Positions 31,939 to 41,994 of a DNA stretch of 64,000 bases are shown here, piece by piece. Numbering within the stretch: position 1 is the first letter of the stretch; each line of letters starts with the position of its first letter. The notes under the pieces were generated by a model. It searched no databases, had not been told where the DNA came from, and saw nothing but the letters and a program-made list of their open reading frames with translations. A program made the position numbers and the translations under genes. The DNA is taken from positions 1,488,001-1,552,000 of the forward strand of contig NC_037312.1 of the NCBI RefSeq assembly GCF_000143535.2, given 5' to 3'. The DNA comes from Botrytis cinerea B05.10. Its lineage: Eukaryota > Ascomycota > Leotiomycetes > Helotiales > Sclerotiniaceae.

Positions 31939-34880
31939 TTAGACATCTTCACCGTCCCGATTTTCCTTTCTCCATTTACTCACGATCCTCTCATCTTCAT
32001 CGATTCTCAACTTCCCGTCTTCGCCAATACCCATACTGTATAGTTTACCCCTTGAAATGACCCGTGCATCTCTCTCCTCCCTTTCGAGTGAGTCAAGTCC
32101 ATCAAGACTTCTCAATAAGTTCGAATCGTCCACCTCGCCGGTTGGAGCTAGATACTCCAGTCTAGCTGCAATTGTACAAGGCTTTCTGGGAAGACTCTTG
32201 ACATTATGACGAGATCTAAGGAGGAGTAAGATAACACCAATAATCATGAGCGAAAGTATAGCCATTGCGAGGTAAAAGCATGTTAGGAGCACTAAAAACG
32301 TCCCCGTATTACTGTACGGTATATTTGCCAGAGTTATTGGTAGGAACTCTGATAGAATCGAACAAAATGAAATCCAAGAGACGAGATAATGTTTCCGTCC
32401 GACGCAAGGAATAAGCGCTGAATAGGGACTCATATGCACGGGAGCTAAGATGGAATTCTGAGGCTTGGCATTGCCACGAAGGAGCTGATAATAAGGATCC
32501 ATCTTACGGAAATCTATGTCTCAGTTAGTAATCACCGTATATCTTGCGAAAATCAACATCTTCTGATGAATTCGGAGACTAACCATCGTCAACACGCGAC
32601 CACAGAAGATTGGTTCCCGTTCCAAGAGCCGTCATAAAGAATCGAACTCCGAAGCCTTGTGAATTCATGAATCGATTGAATCCGGTATCCGCACTTGTTT
32701 GGTAGTATGCAGCTACCACGCCAAGAATGCCGCACAACAAACAAAGCATGCAAATATGGAGTATTCGAGCCTTGATTCCTTCCAGCACCTTTGTTAGGGA
32801 TGTCTTCTTCGAGTCTTCTCGTCTCTTAGACCTCAAGAGAGCTGATTCTTGGGTCGCAGTGGCCGTCTCTCCTTCTGCTGTCATTAAAGATGTATATCTT
32901 AGAGAGGGGATGCGGATCTCTTCTTCTAATCCTATCTGGCTATCTTCCATTGCCTGGGATGAAAGGGGAGTCTTGCGATGTATGACTGCTAGCCCAACTA
33001 AGCTCAATGGCTCACTGTATACTCCACTATCTCGGCGCAGTCCCATAACTATCAAGAAAAGCGTGAATATTGCAATGGAACCTAGAAGTCCTTCAAGAAG
33101 CCGTGCAAAATTAGGGTATATTCCCCAACTATTGCAGGTTTCAAGGCCAGTTCCTACGCAATAATTACTTTCGACTATTATCATGACTTGAGAAGCGAGG
33201 GGTGCGATTGCAAGCATAATGAGTGAGATCAGACTTGTCACGAATATCATAAAGTGTTTCCGGGACAAGGATTTAAAGGGGAGAATGAATATCGATGGAC
33301 TCTCGTAGTCTATGTGTATAGCTTCAGACTCTGTGGAATGCGAGGAAAGCCTCAGTTGATAGAAAGGCTCCATATATCGGACTGTATTTTCCAGAATACG
33401 CCATGGAATAGCATAAAAGATAGTCAAGAAAAGTGGTAAAAACGATGCTGTGAGATATTGTCGATAAGTGATCTGATCTGGTGCAGTAACTACGCCGTTG
33501 CTATGGTACACGAAAGTTCCACTTGAATTAGCACTCGTTGCTACTGGTCTATCGACGATAGTACTAGAGCTAGTGGGAAAGATGGTACTTTCATAAACAC
33601 TTTTGAACGTTGATACGATTATCAACATACTCAAGTCATTTGAATTTGTCCCAGTAGGTGCGGGGGTAGGATCATTCTGAGGCCCGTTGATTGTTGACGG
33701 TACTATACGTACCAGAGACGATGTGATGATCAATTCTACTAAAGATCCGTCAGGATCACGAGAAGTTGATGTAAGTGTAGTTACTTCGATAGTGGTGCTA
33801 TCCGGAACTTGTTGCATGGAGGTAAATGGAGCTTTATTTTCTGCAGCATCTTGATTGCTAGGTGATGGTCCCTTATCTGCGATGGTAGGATTTGGAATAT
33901 AGATGGTAGAAACATATTCACTCGTCACAGGCACCACGACTGGCGAGGGGGTTTTTGGATTAGTATCTACATGTAGTCAGCGCCAATTTTTTGAGACCAT
34001 TTTTCAAATCATTTGAACTGTGCTTTTCAGACTTACTTGAAATAATCATCCCAGGTGCACTTGTGCTGAATGTCATTGTTGGGACTAAATCGGCTCGTCA
34101 GTAAGTGGAGATCAAACTTTGGGGTTTGAACAGTTCAGATTTTTCATAACAAGGAACAATGAAATCCATACATGAGTGGGTAGAGTCTGGATTAATATAT
34201 GATCCACTAATTTTAGTTGCACCGACTGTCCCTGGAGACAAATATGTACTGTCTGGAGCGAACGAATTTATGGGAGTAGATTTATCTGTAATTGGAGTTA
34301 GATACAATGCATTGATACTTGTGGAAAGAGATCTACCGGGAGTCAGATACGTAGCACTAATCTTAGTTGCCAGCGGTACGTTTGTTTTGTCCGTAGTAGT
34401 CGAATATGAAGACTCGGTACCGGTCAAAGAAACTGTGTCAGTGGTAGACTTTTCAGATAAAGTCATTGGAGCTGAATTTGTGGTTGGAGAAGGAGATGCC
34501 GCATAGCCCGTTGAAGTGGAAAGGCTCTCCCCACTCGACATACTGGTTTCTCCAGCCCTTTTTCGATGTATATCTGCATCTCTCCCATTCAACTTGGCAC
34601 GTGTAGTGTTGACAAATTCTTCTGCTGCAGATCCGAACCCGGAGTGTTGTGGAATTACATGACAAGAATATTCGAGCAGTGCAATGAGCAATAATGTGGC
34701 TACCAGCAGGAATGTGAGAGTCGGCGTCCTTGTCGCGAGAGGTCGGTAGTATCTATTCTTGCCCGATGAAGCTATGAAAGTTAATTTTGAAAAAAAAAAA
34801 ATCTGATTGAAATGCGTGGCATAATGCCACTGGCATATCAGAACATTGCACATACGATGACTCTTCTTGAATGGACGCAT
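31939..34880 (-). CDS. DUF3433-type fungal membrane protein
   Basis: Five exons: 34856-34880, 34172-34771, 34037-34084, 32584-33966 and 31939-32513, 876 residues. The N-terminus matches DUF3433 style (YYRPLATRTPTLTFLLVATL), with a first membrane span at about 27-47. A Ser/Thr-rich ectodomain follows with repeated YLTPG-like units at about 150, 165, 185 and 200. Further paired spans come later (TASFLPLFLTIFYAIPWRIL; HFMIFVTSLISLIMLAIAP; LLGSIAIFTLFLIVMGLR), then a second set near the C-terminus (ILHICMLCLLCGILGVVAAY; TCFYLAMAILSLMIIGVIL). The repeated PFYQL / DPYYQLL elements after spans are the two halves of the DUF3433 layout. Exons 1 (25 nt) and 3 (48 nt) are easily missed. Function unknown; surface location inferred. 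Confidence 0.82.
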
Positions 34881-35951
34881 TCTTGAAACCACACAATTCA
34901 GACAGATGCCCCTGACAAATATTTCTTCAAGATAGTAGTTGCATAGGCTTCAGATACATCTCTTGACACGAATAAACAGACAAGTCATTGAATCAACTTA
35001 CGGATGCCTTCAATAAATGAGAGAAACTATATCTCCGCCTTCTTAATATGAGGCTCACAATAAGAGGAGCGCTGAATACAGTGTCTTAGAAGCATAATTT
35101 GAAGCCCTTCAAGATCCTTGTTACTTCAGAACCTTCGTCCTATTTTTTAAAAGTGATAGGCTTCAAATTGTAGCTTGGCGATATATTCGAGAATCAGAGG
35201 AAGAGGCGCACGGCAGACGATGATTATTACTCGTCAGCTTCAAGACATTCCAAGTTCCTGGGTACTCAGCTCGGCTAAGTTATAGTCAAGTTAAATTTAG
35301 GAAATCTCCCCTGCACGGCCCTCACAGCAAGAGGGCTCCCGCATATCAATTAATGGGGGCGTAATACTAAAATGCACTAGTGTATTTGTAATTGGATCAA
35401 AATATACTGTGTTGGCCTGAGGGGACATTTTGGGGGCTTGGCATGCTCAGGAAGGCGTGATCGGGGCCAAATCTAGACCCTTGACGGGACAGAAACACGT
35501 CTATGCAATCTATTGGGACCAGCTCCTACGCCCTGAATTTGGGAAGAGTCGTGAAAATATCGCATAAATGTAATGTAAAGAATCCGGATCAGAGATCTCT
35601 GACATAAACCGTGAATTACTGAATCGCAAATGGAGGAAACTTACCCAAGAAGTCTACCACGACACAGCCGAAGCTGAAGCAGTCACCATTCACAAATCTC
35701 CGTTCCAGAGAAGTAACAAATACAATCAAGGGAAGTAGCACCTAATGTATTAGAACTCGATTAAAAATTGATATTTCCATAACTAACGCTTGCCCAAGAG
35801 TACAACTGTCTCTCGGATAATAATGCCCTCAAATATGCTGATACACCCTGATTTTCCCTTCTGGAATTAAGCAAGATGATTTTTATCGAAAGCTCAGCTG
35901 CCCCATACCCTAGAAGTCACTGTTCTATTGTTTCAAGTCGACCCCGACGAA
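34881..35951. other. Intergenic region, 1.1 kb
   Basis: This lies upstream of the DUF3433 gene and downstream of the secreted protein gene. No frame or repeat is supported. Confidence 0.5.
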
Positions 35952-36653
35952 TTAAATAAATTTCCTCTTGATTTCCACCTTGGCACATTCTGCATTTGGA
36001 ATTCCAGCGCCATAATACCAAACTAGAGTGGAATAAGTATATGGAGGGAAAGGTGAGTATTTATCGCAGATGTACCATCGCTGCTGTTTATGGTTCTTGA
36101 GGTACAAGCGATCGTCGTGAAAGATAAAGATACCTTCCGTGTCGGGAGGGTATGAAAATAAAGGATGGGCAAAATCATGCGAATAAAGATTGAACTCCAT
36201 TGTTGCCGATTGGGAGAGAATCATATTCGCATTATATGGCAAGTTGAAGACTAAGGATCCTGAAACACTTCTCGAGGGACGATCGAAGCTGAGGGGAGCA
36301 GAGACATTGAAGAAAAAGGTAGTCTGAATGTTCGTATCAGTACATCGCTTCTATGAGTTTAGGAATTGATCCAAACTCAGATATTGGTATGAGTAGAATG
36401 TTGAATTTGATCACAAGGGTTGACAACATACCGGAGAGGTTTCTTCATGACGAACATGGCACTTGGGGGAAGCACAAAGGGCAGTTCGAGCAGCTCCAGT
36501 GTGACAACCGTGTATATATGAACCATTCCAATGCTTATTCTCAGAAACAAGGGACAGCGCGAATGGCGCAGATTGATTTGGATTAGGAGAGGAAGGAAAA
36601 AACGCGGCCAAGGGTGCAAGAGCACTGAGAATATATTGTTTGATTTGAATCAT
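35952..36653 (-). CDS. Small secreted protein, 197 residues
   Basis: Two exons: 36432-36653 and 35952-36323, 197 residues; the intron of 108 nt has a GTATGT donor and TTCAG acceptor. The N-terminus is a probable signal peptide (QYILSALAPLAAFF) followed by a Pro/Ser/Asn linker. The mature part has Cys near 50, 60 and 65 in the first exon's product and a C-terminal pattern W-x-x-C followed by YSTLVWYYG and a final C-x-x-V-x-I-x-R. That pattern recalls common ascomycete cell-wall or secreted proteins with a beta-sandwich-like core. I cannot name the family. It might be a wall protein or an apoplastic protein in a plant-associated fungus; this is inference. Confidence 0.75.
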
Positions 36654-39361
36654 TGTTGCAACCGTAATAGGTGGTATGAATGTTTTAGAATTGAATGTTG
36701 GAATCTGAATTGTGTATGAATCTTGTAATGTATGAGTTGTGTGATTGAAAACGAAGATGTAAGATGAATTATGGACCTTTATACTCGTTTACGTGAACTT
36801 TTCTCCCACGCAACTTCCTAAACCCAAAATCACTGTGATAGCAACCAGTGCCAACCTTATGCATCGGCGATTCTTGACTTGCACCTTCTGTTTCATTGAT
36901 ATTCTGGAACCAATAAGGATAATAAGCCTAGCAAAAAGAATAATTCACCAACTTACAGACCTTCTAACTCACATTTGTCTCTCTGCAGTGACTTCCCAAA
37001 CAATTGTTCTAGATATTGAAGCAAGTAATTGAGATAGTAGGAGCGTACAATGAAATCTCAGTATATTGGATAGTCTCTGCTTTCAATTTGTGAATACTTG
37101 AAACACTTTACTTCCTGCTTCTAGCCGATCTCGCTCCCAAAAATGAAGTGCTAAAGCATCAGGGACAGAGAAAACCCTTTCATGTTTGCATATCATGACT
37201 TCATTTTGATCTAACAGACTATGGCCAAAGACACTTCTCCAGGCCTGCAGACTTATCAACGCAACACGGCAAGATCTTATATGCTGTTGTGAAGTGGGCG
37301 CTCGCAAGTAATAAGCAATAGGAATTTCTCAACGACCGAGCGAGTCCCGACACATTTGGAAAGTACGGTTGAGCAGTGGACGGATTAATCGATAGAGGCT
37401 TGTTGCCAAATTATTCGAATCCAATCCTGGAAAGAAGGTTCATTGCGAAGAGAAACAGAAGTAAGGAAATACTTAACATTCCACGACTTCCCATCTTAAT
37501 CAGTCACCCAAAGCGACCCAGACTTGCGTATATTGACCCTGCAATTAAGCAGTGAGCAGCTGAAGACCGACCAGACTTGGTGTACCAAAGCCATAAGATT
37601 GTCCAAGTATGGTGTCCCTCCCATCACTTCAACTACACAGCAATGGGAATAGCCAACACTCCCTTGTGCTGGATGAGGAGCAGTTCTTCATTATCGTTCA
37701 AATGTAATGGGGACGTAGTATGGACAGGCAGGGTTAGCGGTGGCTGCCTTCATCTCAGATCCTTTATCCCATCCATGACAATCATCGTGTGGCCTTAAGT
37801 CGATATTTCCAGTTCTTGCGGGAAGACGAGCAGTGTGCAGGTTCTTTGTGCGGTTTCGAGTATAAATTCCCACAATTATGTTGAACATTCAAGGAAGAGA
37901 AGCTGGTGGCCATTGTCTCGTTAACCGGTTAGGTTTGATCTGTGCGATGTTTATCAATTGGATGACTAATCTCCACATGTGCTAACCCACTGAATGCATG
38001 TTGTGATGCAGCCAACTCTGACATTTATTGATTTGGGGGCTGAACAGAGAGCGTTTCTGGACCTGCGCCGCTTTCTCGCATGAAGAACATGCATTTCCAC
38101 CAATTGACATGTGGGAAAAAGAAAATTCGTATCTGAACCATTGCATAGAGACTTGCAGCTGACAAGCGACAGCTTCGGTCATGATTGCCCATTTGAGATT
38201 TATGCTGGCAGCCAAGCTGGTGCGACAAGCATTTTCTGTGTGCAGCAGTTCGTGTTTGTCAATTATATAGTTCAAGGACAGCCAAAGTCCACCAGGTCCT
38301 GTCTGTCTCTTTGTATTTTGCATTTACACAACGCGAGTGCAGAGTGGGGAAATTGTTTGGTATCACATTCATATCGCAGTCATCCTTATCTCACTGCCCT
38401 TCCTTCGCGGGGTTCTGACCAACATGTCAATTTACGTACATACATATCATCTCACATATTACTGCTGCTCTTTTCCGGGCCACACCACCAGCCACGTCCG
38501 ATGACAATTTCTTGGGTCCTTATAGTCCTGCATACACGATCAACACCACCTTCGCTTCTACTGGCTAATTGCATCTATGTACTTTCTACTCATCTTCGAT
38601 GTCTTCCACCCCTAGTCACTCTGATTTGCTGGAATTGTCTCGACACCCAATACTGTGTGGCAGAAACACCCAATCAGCCAGAGCTACCAAATATCAGCCT
38701 ATGCTTGTCATCGAACCCAAAATGGAAACTTGGGAGGCTGAGATAAGTGCTATGGAGCCTCAGCAGCGGGACAACCTTCCCACTGTGTCAAATGCCCATC
38801 TGTGATTAAATGGATTTCTCAGTAAGAATTTTGTCGGTTTTTTGATATTTTCTCATTTTTTCTTCTTATCTTTGTCATTCAGGTATCGATGATTTAAGTT
38901 CCTGCATCAAGTTTCAACGAACCTGAAATTTTCGACGTGAGATCCGTGAGAGGCGCCCTTTGCGATATATACCCTTGTTTTTGTTCTACTGGGATTTACA
39001 GCGTGGGAAATCGCGATCGTTCCCTCGTTATCCTGCGTTATTCCTGCGACCAAGAGGCCACAATCGCTCAATCTAAATTTCGAAGCCCTCCTTTCGTTGA
39101 AACAATCAGGCTTCATGACATTTTGGTACAGACCCCGCTATTCACAAGTGCAAACCTCGCGGGCCGATATCAACTTGCATACTGCAGCTTGAGGTCTCAC
39201 AGCATTCAAATCCTTTGGAGAAAAAGATCGGCAGACGTTAGATGCTTGTGTTGTACAGTTACGCTCACGATAGGGAGCATTCAAAGAGCATTTTGCAGGA
39301 TAATATCTACCGAGAGACGAACAACCCGCATTAGTAAAACCAAACCACATATCGCGAAAAA
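36654..39361. other. Gene-poor intergenic region, 2.7 kb
   Basis: No gene is supported. The longest frames (38111-38746 forward, 37982-38323 reverse) overlap each other and lack coding features. The right end should contain the promoter, and possibly an unrecognised first exon, of the cysteine-rich gene. Confidence 0.5.
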
Positions 39362-41365
39362 ATGGCGATTCATATGAATCAACTCGACAATCAATACCCC
39401 CAGGGTATTCAACGATGTGCAAATAACGAGGATGGCGATTGTTACCCCGCTGATAAAGTTTGCGACGGAGAATCCTGCTCGGCAACTACCACAACCCAAG
39501 TTACAATGACGACAGAATTTCCGAAATTATCATACCCAGGCATCGTAAAGAGAAAATTGGGCTCGAATCATTGGGATAAGATACACGAGGCAATTCAAGG
39601 ACGAAAACGGGACGCATCAGAATGCCCGAGCGATTATCAATTATGCCCTAAATCGATGAATGGAGGATGCTGTCCAAATAACAGATCTTGCGGTACTAGT
39701 AGTTGTTATCTCACCAGCGCTGCTCCTGCTTCAGCTTGTGGAGTATCAGGATATACAGCTTGTGGAATTGATGCCGGAGGTAAGTTCTTATCACATGCCA
39801 AATTATATTGCGACTTATCTGATAGAGAAACAGGTGGATGTTGTCCCACTGGCTACTCATGCGAAATTGATGGATGTAGCGCTTCTCCTGGTGTTTCGTA
39901 CAGCGAAACTTGTGGAGTGAATTCATATTTGTGTCCAGCTTCATTGAACTACGGTTGTTGTAAGAATGGCATGGGCTGCGGGTTGAATAATTGTTATTCC
40001 ACGGCAGTAACGACTTTCACATTGACCGAGACCTTGACCACGACAGATAGCGATTCGCGCACACAGACTCTTACATCTACATTAGTTACCGCCTCCACTC
40101 CAGCGTCACCATCAGTCGCGGCGAATACATCAAAAGCTTCAGCCGTCCCCAAACTCACACCCACGGCTACCGCAATAGCAAAAGTCGAAGCAACAAGTGG
40201 GAGTGCAACAAGTGGGGGTGCAACAACAAGTAGCGGTCTTACGAAACCAGAAATAGGTGGAATCATAGGTGGCGCAGCTTTCATTCTACTCGTAATTTTG
40301 ATTGCCGCTTTTTGTATCTTAAGGCGCCTAAAGAAGGCCACAAAGGCATTCAAGGAAGCAAAAACACGCAGTGGGTCTAACGCCCCTCGATCACATAGAT
40401 ATCGTCCTTCATACCCATCACCATCTGATATGAGCTCAATATCAACCGATCCTCTGCAAATGACCAGTTCCGAAGCTTCACGTAGCGTCCGAAATTACTC
40501 TCATCCAGCAACCGAACGATTTTCATCTGACCGACACGACGGCCCTGAAGTCGTAACCCCACCTTCCTTCAACCCATACTCCCCCTTTTCCCCGCACGCG
40601 TATCCTAGCAATCGCGCTCAGACCCAAGGTCGCGGATACTACCCAGTAGCCACCTCGGACTCCGCTTATTCTCAGACATCGTCGGGCCGGCGCAATCCTT
40701 CTGTAGAATCCACTCCTCCTCTCCAACAACCACAATCCTACTTCGACATCCCCCCACACCAGCAATCTGAACTTCCCGATTTCAGAAACCAGAATCTGCG
40801 CCATGGTCACGATGTAAGTCCAATTCGTCGGCCAAGTCAACATGGAAGAAATTGGAGCAATGCCAGCGATGTCAGCGCATCATCATCTAGCCCGCTCGTC
40901 GAACTAGACGCCGGAGATGATGGCGAACTGAAATTTTCTCTTGGGAAAGCTTGGAAAGTTCTAGGATTGGGAAGTTGGAAGGGAAAAGTATCTACGAAAA
41001 GGAAACCAGAAAATCTATCACTCGGAGGTTCTCCAACTACTACTCTCGACCGCGATCTCAAAACCGTTCTTTCGAATGTGCCGGAGGAAGCGGGCAGTTT
41101 TATGAATACCACAGAGGCTGAACAAGAGGTGAATGATGATGAGATTAGAGTTCAGAGACCTAGAAGTAGTGACACGGGGCGAGAATCCCGTGCTTCTAGA
41201 CCCAGGAGTGGTCTTAGTAATGCCGAGCTGAGGGAAGCGAGTATTCGAAATGTGGTGCGGGCGAAACCGAGTAAACCGAAGGAGATCATGATTCGAAACT
41301 CGGGGGGTGCGGAGGCGAGCGGGAGTAGAAATGCGAATGGGAAGGCTGATGAGGCGGGGTTCTAA
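39362..41365 (+). CDS. Cysteine-rich single-pass surface protein
   Basis: Read straight through, the frame gives 667 residues. Removal of a likely intron at 39780-39833 gives 649. The N-terminal third carries repeated cysteine modules with a central GGCCP/YGCCKNG pair and a C-G-x(3)-C end (ECPSDYQLCPKSMNGGCCPN; GGCCPTGYSCEIDGC; NYGCCKNGMGCGLNNC), preceded by a degenerate copy ending DKVCDGESC. A Thr/Ser/Ala-rich stalk follows, then one membrane span at about residue 280-304 (IGGIIGGAAFILLVILIA), a basic stop RRLKK, and a long Ser/Pro-rich cytosolic tail. The layout suggests a wall-facing receptor or sensor. No signal peptide is seen at the available ATG, so the true start may lie in an upstream exon spliced to the acceptor at 39402-39403. 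Confidence 0.75.
   Translation: MAIHMNQLDNQYPQGIQRCANNEDGDCYPADKVCDGESCSATTTTQVTMTTEFPKLSYPGIVKRKLGSNHWDKIHEAIQGRKRDASECPSDYQLCPKSMNGGCCPNNRSCGTSSCYLTSAAPASACGVSGYTACGIDAGGKFLSHAKLYCDLSDRETGGCCPTGYSCEIDGCSASPGVSYSETCGVNSYLCPASLNYGCCKNGMGCGLNNCYSTAVTTFTLTETLTTTDSDSRTQTLTSTLVTASTPASPSVAANTSKASAVPKLTPTATAIAKVEATSGSATSGGATTSSGLTKPEIGGIIGGAAFILLVILIAAFCILRRLKKATKAFKEAKTRSGSNAPRSHRYRPSYPSPSDMSSISTDPLQMTSSEASRSVRNYSHPATERFSSDRHDGPEVVTPPSFNPYSPFSPHAYPSNRAQTQGRGYYPVATSDSAYSQTSSGRRNPSVESTPPLQQPQSYFDIPPHQQSELPDFRNQNLRHGHDVSPIRRPSQHGRNWSNASDVSASSSSPLVELDAGDDGELKFSLGKAWKVLGLGSWKGKVSTKRKPENLSLGGSPTTTLDRDLKTVLSNVPEEAGSFMNTTEAEQEVNDDEIRVQRPRSSDTGRESRASRPRSGLSNAELREASIRNVVRAKPSKPKEIMIRNSGGAEASGSRNANGKADEAGF
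39780..39833 (+). other. Stop-free 54-nt intron inside the cysteine-rich gene
   Basis: A GTAAGT donor at 39780, a CTGAT branch-like word and an ACAG acceptor at 39830-39833 bound 54 nt that read in frame without a stop. Splicing restores the module spacing GIDAG-GGCCPTGYSC seen in the neighbouring repeats, while retention inserts 18 residues including an odd cysteine. Confidence 0.75.
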
Positions 41366-41994
41366 GGGGTCTTTTCATTTGAGGGCAGGCGAGGGGGAGA
41401 TGGAGGTATATATCATTGTTTGGGTGTGGTTTAATGGGGTGGGAGAGAAGATTTGCATGTTTTTATCCATGCAGACGGAGGGTTATAGGTGTAATAATAA
41501 GGAATCTTGGAATATACCACGGAATATAGCAATTTTAATTTAGAGTTTCTTTTTCTTTGCTTCGCAGGATATATTCTGATATGCTCGGAAAGCACATACA
41601 GAGGGATTGAGTGTAATTACCCCCTGAGAATACAGTCAGTCGTGCACACTGCGTTAGACATTTACAATCGAGGTTCCAAATACTTGTGCGGAATGTCCAC
41701 CCATAACTTACCCATAAAATCTTTTGAGGGTGTTTTGTACTGTCAGATGAAAATCGATGGATTGGATTAAGATTAGATCTATCACATCGAACTATTTCCG
41801 AAGTCTAACGGACTATTCTCTGCCCATTATGAAAATTCAACTGAAACAACAAACTTGCTACTCATAATCCTATGTTTTCTGTATGCCAGTTTCTACCACT
41901 GGGGCCTCATCAGTACCTTGTTTAGACCCATATCCTTCAAACGAATCACGAAATAAAAACACCAATCCATCAATCAGCTAGTTCTCCCAACCTC
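41366..41994. other. Convergent intergenic region
   Basis: These 629 bp lie between the stop codons of the cysteine-rich gene and the methyltransferase. Only 3' flanks are expected, and no gene is seen. Confidence 0.55.

Noticed and set aside
38111..38746. 211-codon forward open frame
   Set aside because: It overlaps reverse frames of equal length and shows no motif, signal peptide or plausible intron structure.
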